Part shown: piece by piece, positions 1 through 10,304 of the stretch | Layout of the letters: each line of letters starts with the position of its first letter | Position numbering within the stretch: the first letter of the stretch is position 1 | DNA from: Cyanophora paradoxa | Taxonomy: Eukaryota; Glaucocystophyceae; Cyanophorales; Cyanophoraceae | Assembly (NCBI GenBank): GCA_004431415.1 | Contig: QPMI01000603.1 | Location: 186,001 to 250,000, forward strand | Direction: 5' to 3' | DNA length: 64,000 bases | Position numbers and translations under genes: made by a program | The notes under the pieces: model-generated | What the model was told of the DNA's origin: nothing | The model's database searches: none | What the model saw: only the letters and a program-made list of their open reading frames with translations

Positions 1-1498
1 CAACCGCGACCTCGTCCGACGCTCGCAGCTCACGCGCAGCATCGCCTATATCAACAGCTTACGCGGGGCGCACTGGGTGGTTCCGCCGCGTTGACTGGCT
101 TGGTGGCCGCTGCGCCCCTGGTGCTGGTCGCTCCCGGTGCGCATCCTGGCTGAACCCCCGCGCCAGCTGCGCTCTTATGCAAGGCTAACTCTGTTGCGCA
201 CCGCTTGCATGCTGTGCAGGGTGCCCTGCTGCGTTCGGTCGCTGACGGTGGTGGTGGCAAGGACTTGGGATCACGCTCGGACCCTTTGCCCGCGCTCAGT
301 GGACACGTTGGATTGTGCTCTGATGTGCTTCGATGTAATTCGCATCGGCTTTATTCATCTCCAGTGCCGCGGGGCGTGCTGGGCGCACAGGGCGCCTATG
401 CGAGAGTGGTACTGCAGTGGCACCTACCACTGAGACGGGGGCAACGGGAAAACGCGTGGATTGATTGCACATGACTATCTCGATGACTCACTATCCAAGG
501 GAGACGCGGAGAGCGACGGAGAGGAGCAACATCTGGCCCAGAAGAAGGGACCCGGTACGGTGGCGTGCTCGGTCAAAAACGCGCGATCCGAAGCGCCACA
601 CAATGCACACGCAATGTCTGCATGCAGATAGCATCAGAGCTGGGCTCAGGAAAGGAGGCAAAAGGTCGCGCCCGCGGGCCGCACCACGGCGACTCCTGAG
701 GGCTGTGATTCCAACCGAGAGTGCACGGCCGAGAAGCGGCGCATCGTGTCCTGCGAGTGGCACGCATCACAACTGGCTAAGCGCTGGCTGCTGGTCGCTG
801 GCTGCCGAGCGGGAGGGTGCAGTGGACGGACCTCATCATCGTGCGCAGGCGAGGACGCCGACCATCCACGAGACCTTCCAGCATCTTACGATCCTGTATG
901 AAGCACGTTAGGTCACACAAGACAGTCCGCTGAGGACCGACTGCACCTGCGCCCGCCCTGCTACACGCGGCCAGGGCGTCGCGGCCACGCAACCGCGCGA
1001 CCAGCCCTGATGCTTGTGTGAGCCCTTCGCAGCAGGGCAGTGAGACGGTGGCGTGAGGCGCGGCGGAGAGGCAATGCGCGGCGGTACCTTCCAGCTGACC
1101 ACAGACAGCCCCGAGCGGCCCGCTCCTTCTTAGCTACGTCACGCCTAAAGCACTAAGATCGCGATGGAGCAGCTCCGCCATGGCAGAATTGCGGTCGATG
1201 CGTGCTGCCCCGAAAAAGGGCGCTCCTGGGCGCTTCCGGCGGTCAGATCGCTTCTCACCGATAGCTGCGCACTTCGAGCCAGTCGGAGCGGTGCTCAGAT
1301 GCAAGCAGGATGGCCTAAAGTTCAGGATATCTTGTACCCCCAGCCAGTACACCCCCCTCTCTCGGAAACGGCGCGCGGAAACAGGATCGAGTCTGCAGCT
1401 GTTTGACAATTAATATTATAATTGCAAGAGCGCGGAGCCAGTGGAACCTTACTTGTCCGCCATCAAGAGGGATGCTAAGGGAATACCAAGGTTGCTCA
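1..1498. other. No recognisable gene
   Basis: Both strands carry only short overlapping frames without a family signature, a good start context or clear splice sites. The segment precedes the satellite array and may be degenerate repeat or intergenic DNA. I see nothing more in it. Confidence 0.5.
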
Positions 1499-1658
1499 CG
1501 TGCACCAAAATCTGCCCTACACGTACAGTAGCTCAGGCCTGGCTCTCAAGCTTAAGGCTGCATGTGTGCAGGGGTCCCGTGTGCCTAAGTAAGCTTTCTA
1601 TATGGCCAGATTCATGACTGCAAAGCCCTAGGCAGAGAGCTAGGCATTGTTTCCTTCG
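1499..1658 (-). repeat. Inverted, diverged partial satellite unit
   Basis: Read on the minus strand, this stretch matches the first about 140 bp of the satellite unit that starts at 1691, with several substitutions and a small insertion near 1550. The innermost about 40 bp are a perfect inverted repeat with 1690-1732, so the two could form a long hairpin with a loop of about 30 nt. It marks the left end of the array. Confidence 0.8.
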
Positions 1659-1690
1659 GTTCCCAGCCAAGCATGACTTTGCTGGAACTG

Positions 1691-3906
1691 AAGGAAACAA
1701 TGCCTAGCTCTCTGCCTAGGGCTTTGCAGTCATGATTCTGGGCATATAAAAAGCTTACTTAGGTACACAGGACCCCTTCGGTCTTGAGAGCCAGGCCTGA
1801 GCTGCTGTAGGGCTGATTTTGGCGTGATCGCGTTAGCTGGTAAGTGGCCTTGCTGGAGCTCCTCCAGCAACGTTTCTGGAATCAGTGCCGCTGCATGCTT
1901 AGTGAACATGCACACAAGCTCAAGGCACTTTTCAAAGACGTAAATGTGGGAACACATATGATACCAGGCCTTGTTTTGCTCCTTTACGTGACACTGAAGG
2001 CACCACGTCACTCATGCACTGAGTCAAGAATTCTGCCTGACAGAAGCGCTGAGCCACTGGATCCTAACTTGACCTCATCATGAGGACTAATCAGGGAATG
2101 CAAGAGCTGAACTGCAGCCCCAGCTGAGAAGTACCTGCAAAGATATGGCTCTTTTTCCAGCAAGCTGGGCTGCGAACAGAAGGAAACAATGCCTAGCTCT
2201 CTGCCTAGGGCTTTGCAGTCATGATTCTGGGCATATAAAAAGCTTACTTAGGTACACAGGACCCTTCGGTCTTGAGAGCCAGGCCTGAGCTGCTGTAGGG
2301 CTGATTTTGGCGTGATCGCGTTAGCTGGTAAGTGGCCTTGCTGGAGCTCCTCCAGCAACGTTTCTGGAATCGGTGCCGCTGCATGCTTAGTGAACATGCA
2401 CACAAGCTCAAGGCACTTTTCAAAGACGTAAATGTGGGAACACATATGATACCAGGCCTTGTTTTGCTCCTTTACGTGACACTGAAGGCACCACGTCACT
2501 CATGCACCGAGTCAAGAATTCTGCCTGACAGAAGCGCTCAGCGGCTGAGCCACTGGATCCTAACTTGACCTTCATCATGAGGACTAATCAGGGAATGCAA
2601 GAGCTGAACTGCAGCCCCAGCTGAGAAGTACCTGCAAAGATATGGCTCTTTTTCCAGCAAGCTGGGCTGCGAACAGCAGGAAACAATGCCTAGCTCTCTG
2701 CCTAGGGCTTTGCAGTCATGATTCTGGGCATATAAAAAGCTTACTTAGGTACACAGGACCCCTTCGGTCTTGAGAGCCAGGCCTGAGCTGCTGTAGGGCT
2801 GATTTTGGCGTGATCGCGTTAGCTGGTAAGTGGCCTTGCTGGAGCTCCTCCAGCAACGTTTCTGGAATCAGTGCCGCTGCATGCTTAGTGAACATGCACA
2901 CAAGCTCAAGGCACTTTTCAAAGACGTAAATGTGGGAACACATATGATACCAGGCCTTGTTTTGCTCCTTTACGTGACACTGAAGGCACCACGTCACTCA
3001 TGCACCGAGTCAAGAATTCTGCCTGACAGAAGCGCTGAGCCACTGGATCCTAACTTGACCCTCATCATGAGGACTAATCAGGGAATGCAAGAGCTGAACT
3101 GCAGCCCCAGCTGAGAAGTACCTGCAAAGATATGGCTCTTTTTCCAGCAAGCTGGGCTGCGAACAGAAGGAAACAATGCCTAGCTCTCTGCCTAGGGCTT
3201 TGCAGTCATGATTCTGGGCATATAAAAAGCTTACTTAGGTACACAGGACCCCTTCGGTCTTGAGAGCCAGGCCTGAGCTGCTGTAGGGCTGATTTTGGCG
3301 TGATCGCGTTAGCTGGTAAGTGGCCTTGCTGGAGCTCCTCCAGCAACGTTTCTGGAATCAGTGCCGCTGCATGCTTAGTGAACATGCACACAAGCTCAAG
3401 GCACTTTTCAAAGACGTAAATGTGGGAACACATATGATACCAGGCCTTGTTTTGCTCCTTTACGTGACACTGAAGGCACCACGTCACTCATGCACCGAGT
3501 CAAGAATTCTGCCTGACAGAAGCGCTGAGCCACTGGATCCTAACTTGACCCTCATCATGAGGACTAATCAGGGAATGCAAGAGCTGAACTGCAGCCCCAG
3601 CTGAGAAGTACCTGCAAAGATATGGCTCTTTTCCCGCAAGCTGGGCTGCGAACAGAAGGAAACAATGCCTAGCTCTCTGCCTAGGGCTTTGCAGTCATGA
3701 TTCTGGGCATATAAAAAGCTTACTTAGGTACACAGGACCCCTTCGGTCTTGAGAGCCAGGCCTGAGCTGCTGTAGGGCTGATTTTGGCGTGATCGCGTTA
3801 GCTGGTAAGTGGCCTTGCTGGAGCTCCTCCAGCAACGTTTCTGGAATCGGTGCCGCTGCATGCTTAGTGAACATGCACACAAGCTCAAGGCACTTTTCAA
3901 AGACGT
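1691..3906. repeat. Tandem satellite, about 490 bp unit, 4.5 copies
   Basis: Units begin with AAGGAAACAATGCCTAGC at 1691, 2180, 2677, 3167 and 3656 (spacing 489, 497, 490, 489). Copies differ by few substitutions, one lost C near 2261 and an 8-bp insertion near 2535. The fifth unit stops at 3906, where an LTR element is inserted, and resumes at 9036. Each unit holds a TATAAAA box, a GATTTTGG motif, GTAAGT and small hairpins such as CTGGAG-CTC-CTCCAG. Frames of about 93 codons run on both strands, but the minus-strand frame lacks a proper ATG at its start and one copy is frameshifted, so I do not call a protein. Confidence 0.9.
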
Positions 3907-4187
3907 TGTCGCGTGCGAGATTAGTGTGTCTAATCGTGCGCGCGAGAAGCCCGTGCGGAGTGCAAGCTCGGCAGGGCGGGGTTTGGCGAGTGCTGCTGCT
4001 GTTAGCCACCGTGATGGTAGACTGAGGGTGTACCCGTCCAACTACGGCGTACCCCGACACGCATACAAATGACCGCGGCGCTCTAACTAGCCTAGGCGCC
4101 GTCGGCCTAGCAGCACGAAGGCTGCATACATCATCTAGAGCCCTAGCGGCTCATGATCGAGCATCCACTGTAAAGTCGGATGCGACA
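3907..4187 (-). repeat. 3' LTR of gag-only element
   Basis: Direct copy of 8755-9035 with TG...CA ends (plus-strand start TGTCGCGTGC, end GGATGCGACA). I see no difference between the two LTRs. Confidence 0.93.
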
Positions 4188-4203
4188 ACTCCTCCTCTCG
4201 GAT
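4188..4203 (-). promoter_or_regulatory. Polypurine tract
   Basis: On the minus strand GAGAGGAGGAGT abuts the 3' LTR, the expected place for the plus-strand DNA primer. The same motif recurs at 6209, 6355 and 6511 inside the element. Confidence 0.75.
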
Positions 4204-6208
4204 CCCGCGTCCGCGCGGGTCTAAATAAATACAAATCGACCGGCTACTGCCGGGAATCGAAAAAGGCTCAACGCCCGTCCATGTCCGGCAACTGCCGGGA
4301 ATAGAAAAGACGCCAAGTCCAGCTATGTACATGTCCATGCCCGGCGTCGACTGCCGGGAATAGAAAAGACTGATGCCCGGCAAGTGCCGGCGCGACTCCA
4401 GCGTGTAGAGCCCAGGGGGCGAGGTCCAACTTCGGGCCGGCGGCCCAGGCAACTCGCACGAGGCGAGCGGAATTGGAAGGGGGGCCGAAGCCGAGGGGGC
4501 CCTGCCCTCATCGCGCAGCATGTCAACCGCGAAAGCGCACGCTGCAACAGCAACGCGGGGCGTAGCGTCGCGACAGCGCTCGATAGCCCACAGCGAAATG
4601 CCCGTCCCAATGTTTAGGGCTAAGCAGCACGTCTAGCGCCGCTGCTCAGGCACACGCCGCGCCTTCACTGCATTTATCACGGCGTCGGATCGGGTTCCCC
4701 CGACGGCGGTGGAGCTAGGAATCTCCAGGGCGAGGCTAGGCGCCGCCCACAGGGCTCAAACCACCGTCGTGCGCGACGGCAGGTGCCCTGCCCGACCCGT
4801 GCATGCACGTCCATCACGAGGGGGACGTGACCCTCCCAGGCGAACTGCCACCGAGCGTCCCCGGTGCAGAGCCCTGAATGGGGGAATTTTGCGTCCCCAG
4901 TCGTCGTACCCGGAGTGGGATCCGGCGTAACGACCGCCTGCGTGTACCCCCACCGGCGCAAGGCGCGCCCTGGTACACCGCCAGGTCTTACATGGAGGGG
5001 GAATGGACATCCCCTGTCGCTGTACCCGAGGCAGAACTCGGCGTCACAGCCGCCTACCGACCCTTCTGCAGACGCAGGGCGCGTCCTAGGGCTCGGCTAG
5101 GTCTTTGCAAGGGTCTCCCGCCCTGTCACCGCGCCGAGCTGTGCTCAAGGCTAACGGCCGCCCGGGCTCACCCTTTCTGCCCGGGACTTTCGCGATGTTT
5201 CGCGGGGCTCGGAGGCCCGTCTCAGCCCAACCCTTCACGGGCGGCTCTTCACAAAGCGCTGCTCAAGGGCTAGCGCAGCCGCTCTCCTGTCCTCGCCCTC
5301 TCGCGGGGTCGGGACGCGGCTCAGAGCCGGCTTTCTAGATCTCATGATCAAGCCGCTCCCGCCGGAGCCGTTGGCACTGTGGCCGTGGCCTCCGGCCCGG
5401 ACCACCCGCCGCCTTAACCGCCTTGGGGCCAGGCCGGCCGCATGCGAGACGGGACTCATGGGTGTCCTTCTGGCGCCGCCTCAACAGGCCGGCCGCCGGG
5501 TCTCCAAGCTCCTAGCTTGTGAGCAGGGCTCGCGGCCCGTCGCACCGCTCGGCCTGCAGCCGCAGCGTGCCGCCTGGGTGCCAACTTGTCGGGCAGTTCA
5601 CCAGGTCTTTGGGCTGGGCACCAGGCCCTTGCCCCGCTAACGTTCGGTCCGGGCCCCGGAACCAACACGTGCGGCCTGGGCGCCAACTTGGCGGGCATCA
5701 CCAGGACTTTAAGTTCAAGATAGTGCAAAGCTCTCGATGGAGCTGCTGGTGCCTGAACGCCTAGGGGCGAGCCAGGACTTTATTTCAGGGCTCGAGCTCT
5801 CGAGGGCACTGTGTGCTCATGATCAAGCTCGCCCTTCATTGGAGCTTGGAAGCTCACGATTTTCGCAGGGGCTCACGGGCCGCCTGTCAAGCTCACGGCA
5901 TGCCGTCAGGCGCTCGCCGGCCGCGGGCCGGGCATCGTGCCTCTGGCATCGAGCTTCTCTTGAGAGTGCATCCCGAGCTCAAGGCTCCGCGGATTACATC
6001 TCATTTTGCAACGGCAGCTATGCCGCTCTCAGGCCGAGGAGCTCACGATCAGAGCATTAGCTGCCGCGAGGGCCAGCTACAGCGAGGGCCAGCCCTGGCC
6101 GCAAGGCCTGAGGCCACTTTCCTGGATTTCGCAAGGCCCGTGGACGCACTCAGCGACTGCAGTGCGCCGCGCGAAATCGCAGGCTTTCGACGAGAGAGTC
6201 TTGGAGGG

Positions 6209-6525
6209 ACTCCTCCTCTCGGAAAGACTGGTACCCGCTTGGGGTTTGCGATCTGATCTCGGCCACTGGCCACAGATCTAGATTGAGGCAAGCAGGAGGG
6301 CTCGCAATTGCGGCACCAGCCGCGGGCCTCTTTGCAGGCTTCAGCGAAAGAGGTACTCCTCCTCTCGGAAAGAGGGGCACCCCGATTGGGGCCCTCTTTC
6401 GCAAGTGCTATTTGATCTCGGCCAGCGGCCACAGATCCAAGCAAGCCGTGGGGCAGGAGGGCAAGCGGCAGCAATTGCACTGCTCGTGCAGCATGCATAT
6501 GCCCGTGCTCACTCCTCCTCTCGGA
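6209..6525. repeat. About 150-bp internal repeats with polypurine-like cores
   Basis: Copies begin with ACTCCTCCTCTCGGA at 6209, 6355 and 6511. They share GATCTCGGCCA and CCACAGATC downstream. The core is the same word that forms the polypurine tract at 4188. Confidence 0.7.
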
Positions 6526-6734
6526 AGACGTCGTCCCCGACGTCTGAAATTATGTACAAGTGTACAAATATACAGCCTGCTCAGAGGCAGGTATATTGGC
6601 CGCTTATTACAGCGACACATGGGAATCTCGCAGGGGAGGCCCAGGCTCCGCGAAAAATTGAATCGCGGTTACGAGCAGGGCTGTTCTGGCGGCTGCCCAA
6701 GCCAGCCAGACCCTAGTGCAGCTGGTGCACGTGC

Positions 6735-8264
6735 TCACTCACGCTCCGCCGCAGGGCGCGCGGTCGGAGCCGCTGAGCTTGAGGGCGCAGGAAGCGCGGG
6801 GCGAGCAGCCCGTGTGGGGGGGTCGGAGCAGGCACTGTGGTGGTGCCCTGCCTCGCCACAGCGACCGCAGACTTCGTCTGGGTCCTGTTTTCCCTCATCG
6901 GACCAGTACTCTTGCTCGTCGGCAGCATCCTCTTGGGATTGCTTTGGCCGATAGTACTGGCCGCGGCGCACCCAGGGGCGTACTGGGGCGAACGGGGTGC
7001 GCTTGGGGCACACATTTGCCCAATGACGCCGCGCCTCAACGGGGACGCTAGGGTCATCTGAGCACCCATAGCAGTCTGAGGGGGGGTACTCGGGGTACCC
7101 GAGCTCAGACATGCGGCGCAGCACCTCCGCGACGGCAGCAGGCGAGCGGGACTGCACGGCCCAAGAGGACCCACGTGCAGAGATCGAGGGCTGGGCCCTG
7201 GGGTCGGCGTCCCGAGGCGCAGCAGGGCCAAGGGAGCTCGAGGACTCATCCTCGGCAAACTTTGCCTGCAGGATACGGGTCCGTTTTGCCTCTGGCGGCT
7301 GAGCAGCTGCCGGTGCAGGCGGGAACACGGCACGGCAGCCGTGGCGCGTGCACTGCTCGATGAAAATATCATCAAGCTCGAGCGGCGAGACAGCGCCGTC
7401 ATGGGCAAGGAGGCGCTGCTGCAGCGCAGCGAGGAACTCGCGCATCGTGCGCTCGTTCTCTTTGGCGAAGCCGGCCATCCGAACCTCAAGGTTCTGATAT
7501 TCCGGGTCCTCGCTCGTCGAGCGGGCCTCGAGCGCGATGCGCAGGCAATCCGCATAGTACGCAGCGAGCCGCTGGCCCGGCGGCAGCGTGTGCCGCACAA
7601 GGGGCATGACCCAGTCATGCCACGAGCGGGGGTCCTCGCCCGTGTAGGGCTCAGTGAGGGCCCGGCGGGCCGCATGCGGGCGCAGCTTGTGAATCCACGC
7701 CGTGATCGTATCGAGCAGCCCGGGGGCACGCAAGTACGAGTCACGCACGGCCACGATCGTGGCCTCATCACGCACGCAGCTCTGCTGCAGAGCGAGAATA
7801 GTGGCATCATCCTCGGCAGACCGCAGGTTTGCCGGGACAAGCTCGAGACGAGCGAGCGTGGCGCGGTCACGCTCTAGGAGAGCGACCGAGGCCTCATAGA
7901 GGTCACGCTTGCGCTCGATCTCAGCGCGGAGAGCGCCGGGGCGGATTCGCCCAACGATCACTCCGGCTAGTGCCTCCGACTTTGAGTACTCCTGGCCACC
8001 GGCAGAATCCGGGCCAAACAAGTACTTCGTCGGCAGGGCCGACTGGAAGTTCCGCACATCCTTCCGGAACCGGTCGCCATCGGCGAGGCGCGGATTCGCA
8101 GGCAGGAACGCGATCCGCACGGGATCATCGTCCGCCGCAGCGGAGGCAGCAAGTTGCTGCACATGCAAAGCAGCACCAGCCTGGGCATGCACAGGCTCGA
8201 TGTGCGCGAGGGCAGACAGCCGGCTACGGACTTCAGAACTGATCAGTTCAGAAGAGTTTGACAT
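6735..8264 (-). CDS. Gag-like protein with CCHC zinc knuckle
   Basis: A 509-residue frame starting at an ATG at 8264. The N-terminal two thirds are predicted mostly helical and look like a capsid domain (residues about 60-300, with the segment FRKDVRNFQSALPTKYLF near residue 70). An acidic, proline/serine-rich linker follows. Near residue 467 a zinc knuckle CGRCGEAGHHHSAC fits CX2CX4HX4C, the nucleic-acid-binding motif of retroviral-type Gag. It lies directly after the 5' LTR and primer site, as gag does. No protease or pol follows, so the protein probably packages RNA of its own element using enzymes from elsewhere. The intact frame agrees with recent insertion. Confidence 0.88.
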   Translation of the reverse strand: MSNSSELISSEVRSRLSALAHIEPVHAQAGAALHVQQLAASAAADDDPVRIAFLPANPRLADGDRFRKDVRNFQSALPTKYLFGPDSAGGQEYSKSEALAGVIVGRIRPGALRAEIERKRDLYEASVALLERDRATLARLELVPANLRSAEDDATILALQQSCVRDEATIVAVRDSYLRAPGLLDTITAWIHKLRPHAARRALTEPYTGEDPRSWHDWVMPLVRHTLPPGQRLAAYYADCLRIALEARSTSEDPEYQNLEVRMAGFAKENERTMREFLAALQQRLLAHDGAVSPLELDDIFIEQCTRHGCRAVFPPAPAAAQPPEAKRTRILQAKFAEDESSSSLGPAAPRDADPRAQPSISARGSSWAVQSRSPAAVAEVLRRMSELGYPEYPPSDCYGCSDDPSVPVEARRHWANVCPKRTPFAPVRPWVRRGQYYRPKQSQEDAADEQEYWSDEGKQDPDEVCGRCGEAGHHHSACSDPPTRAARPALPAPSSSAAPTARPAAERE

Positions 8265-8724
8265 GGTGTTCTCTTTGCAACGTAAAGCCGCAAGAACAAG
8301 ATGCCCGGGAGAGCACTAGGCGCGGGATTTGATCTGCAGCTCGCTGCAGAATCCGGCGCAGAGATCTCGAGGTCACGCAAGAGCGCGACTCAGGGACACT
8401 TAGAGAGCTGCTCGCAGCAGTCTCCGTGGCACGGTTGCTCGCAACCGGCGATGGGACAGGCAATGATGAGACTCTCGAGAGAGAGCTCGGCGCGTGCGCT
8501 TCGGTCTGGGGATGACCCGAAGCCCGCGATAGGCACTAGAGACGTTTCCGGTGCACTACCGTCCAACCGCAAGCGGTACAGGGCGGCGCACTCAAACGCA
8601 AAGCAACCGTGGGGACGGCGCTCGCGCGGAAAGCAGGTCTCTGGCTCCAATAGACACTGGGCGGGGCTGTGCAGCGATGCGCGCTGCGCGGCGGGGCTGG
8701 GGAGAGCGATACGGACTCAGACCC
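8265..8724 (-). other. Untranslated leader of gag-only element
   Basis: The 460 bp between the primer site and the gag start have no conserved frame. This is the normal position of the packaging/5' untranslated region of an LTR retrotransposon. Confidence 0.6.
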
Positions 8725-8754
8725 TTGAAGGTTCGATTCCGGCAGAATGGCGCC
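8725..8754 (-). promoter_or_regulatory. Primer-binding site, tRNA 3'-half match
   Basis: Immediately inside the 5' LTR the plus strand reads like a tRNA 3' end, with the T-loop word GGTTCGATTCC followed by an acceptor-like stretch ending GGCGCC. On the minus strand this would anneal to a host tRNA that primes reverse transcription. The T stem is imperfect, so the tRNA species is not identified. Confidence 0.7.
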
Positions 8755-9035
8755 TGTCGCGTGCGAGATTAGTGTGTCTAATCGTGCGCGCGAGAAGCCC
8801 GTGCGGAGTGCAAGCTCGGCAGGGCGGGGTTTGGCGAGTGCTGCTGCTGTTAGCCACCGTGATGGTAGACTGAGGGTGTACCCGTCCAACTACGGCGTAC
8901 CCCGACACGCATACAAATGACCGCGGCGCTCTAACTAGCCTAGGCGCCGTCGGCCTAGCAGCACGAAGGCTGCATACATCATCTAGAGCCCTAGCGGCTC
9001 ATGATCGAGCATCCACTGTAAAGTCGGATGCGACA
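8755..9035 (-). repeat. 5' LTR of gag-only element
   Basis: Direct copy of 3907-4187. It ends CGACA and is followed by the target duplication GACGT at 9036-9040. Confidence 0.93.
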
Positions 9036-9246
9036 GACGTAAATGTGGGAACACATATGATACCAGGCCTTGTTTTGCTCCTTTACGTGACACTGAAGGC
9101 ACCACGTCACTCATGCACCGAGTCAAGAATTCTGCCTGACAGAAGCGCTGAGCCACTGGATCCTAACTTGACCTTCATCATGAGGACTAATCAGGGAATG
9201 CAAGAGCTGAACTGCAGCCCCAGCTGAGAAGTACCTGCAAAGATAT
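9036..9246. repeat. Right part of the interrupted satellite unit
   Basis: Continues the fifth satellite unit after the LTR insertion (GACGTAAATGTGGG onward). It stops at 9246, before the unit is complete, against unrelated coding sequence. This is the right end of the array. Confidence 0.9.
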
Positions 9247-10127
9247 GTGCAGAAGAGGTTAAACCAGGTCTCCTTGTCCTTGGGAGTCATCCCATCGGTC
9301 GGCGACAGGTCCTGCGCCATCGTCTTCAGCTTCGGCAGTAGATTCAGCGCCAGGTCGTAATTGGCCTTGCGCTGCTGCTCGTACGGGAGGCCGGAGTACA
9401 GGCCGTGGTGTAGCGTCTTGCGCTCCGTGATCTGCTGCTCGAGCGTGTCATAGACGTCCAGCGCCTGCACAGTGTGGCCCGTCTTGTCACGCGGCAGGTC
9501 AGTGAACGCGATGAGGTCACAGATGTTGGCGAAAATACGGTCCAGTTGAGTGCCATCGTACGCCGCGATGAGCTCCTCCTTGAGACGCTTGCGCTCAGCG
9601 GGGTCAATCATGCGAACGAGGCTCTTAATGTACGAGGGGACGCCGCGAATAATGTCCGAGGGCATCTCAGCCCGGAGTTTGTCGACGACGGCCTGTCGCG
9701 TCTGGACGGCCTTCTGCGCCGCCTCCTTGGCCGCCTCCTCCGTAGCCGTCGCGAGTGTCGCCTTCGCCTTCGTGAGCTCGCTCTCTGCGTCGACGAGGTT
9801 TTCGACGAGAGACCGGTGCAACTCGACCGTCGAACGGTAGACTTCCGTTAGTCCCGCCGGCAGCGAACGGACACCGAAATCGACGGCGTGGTACGCCGCC
9901 TGCGAACCGTCGTCCAGCAGGGAGTACTTCTTGTCTCCGCGAGTAGCCGAACGGATGGCGTTGTGATGTTGGAAGACGCCGTTGGGCGAGACGGGAATCC
10001 CGGTGGTGTGGCCCATCTTGCCGTCCTCCATCTTGATCGCCTGCGGCGGCTCCGCGCCCATGACCCGCCGGCGCGCGATCTCCTCGGCGTGCGCCGCTGC
10101 GACTCGGGCCGTGCGGTTGAGCATTGT
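9247..10127 (-). CDS. Unknown helical protein, C-terminus cut off
   Basis: An open frame of about 290 residues from a possible ATG at about 10127 (MLNRTARV) to the edge of the satellite, where true coding sequence ends after the residues ETWFNLFC. It has an alanine/lysine-rich coiled-coil stretch near residues 120-170 and a helical region with LDRIFANICDLIAF. No zinc finger, membrane segment or enzymatic motif is visible. The frame runs on into satellite sequence for about 40 codons, which are not native. I do not recognise the family. It could be a host gene or a retroelement gag truncated when the array formed. Confidence 0.5.
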
Positions 10128-10304
10128 CAGTTGGCCGGGGAAGGTCGGGCCATCTCGCCGGAAGTCATGCCTTCGCGCTCCATCACGCGGTCGTTCGACG
10201 TAGACGTTGCCGTCGGGCCGCGACCGCAGTACGGTACGCGAGCTGGCCCGTGACCGTCGTTCGAGTCGGACCGCCGCAACCGATCCCCGATGCGCGCGCG
10301 GCAC

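Larger units (their letters stand above)
4188..6734 (-). other. Non-coding internal region of gag-only element
   Basis: About 2.5 kb between gag and the 3' LTR. It holds no pol-like frame on either strand. It does hold a short tandem repeat with the core ACTGCCGGGAATAGAAAAGA (about 4240-4370), repeated CTCATGATCAAGC-like words and about 150-bp repeats at 6209-6525. Non-autonomous LTR elements usually have such filler sequence in place of pol. Confidence 0.7.
3907..9035 (-). mobile_element. Gag-only LTR retrotransposon (TR-GAG type)
   Basis: The element is 5,129 bp, bounded by two 281-bp direct LTRs that start TG and end CA. It is flanked by the 5-bp target duplication GACGT (3902-3906 and 9036-9040). 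It sits inside a satellite unit whose sequence is continuous once the element and one GACGT are removed. Read on the minus strand it has a 5' LTR, a tRNA-like primer site, a gag frame with a zinc knuckle, a long non-coding part and a polypurine tract next to the 3' LTR. I find no protease, integrase, reverse transcriptase or RNase H, so it is non-autonomous and must borrow pol from another element. The LTRs look identical by eye, which implies recent insertion. Confidence 0.92.

Noticed and set aside
1804-1845. Resemblance of the satellite GTAG...ATTTTGGC stretch to a dinoflagellate spliced leader
   Set aside because: Only the Sm-like core matches; the leader sequence and adjacent donor site are not there.
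1730-3604. 93-94 codon frames on both strands of each satellite unit
   Set aside because: The minus-strand frame does not begin at an ATG, one copy is frameshifted, and both frames persist simply because the units are nearly identical.
6735-8264. Plus-strand frames opposite the gag gene
   Set aside because: Shadow frames of the Gag coding sequence with no motif.
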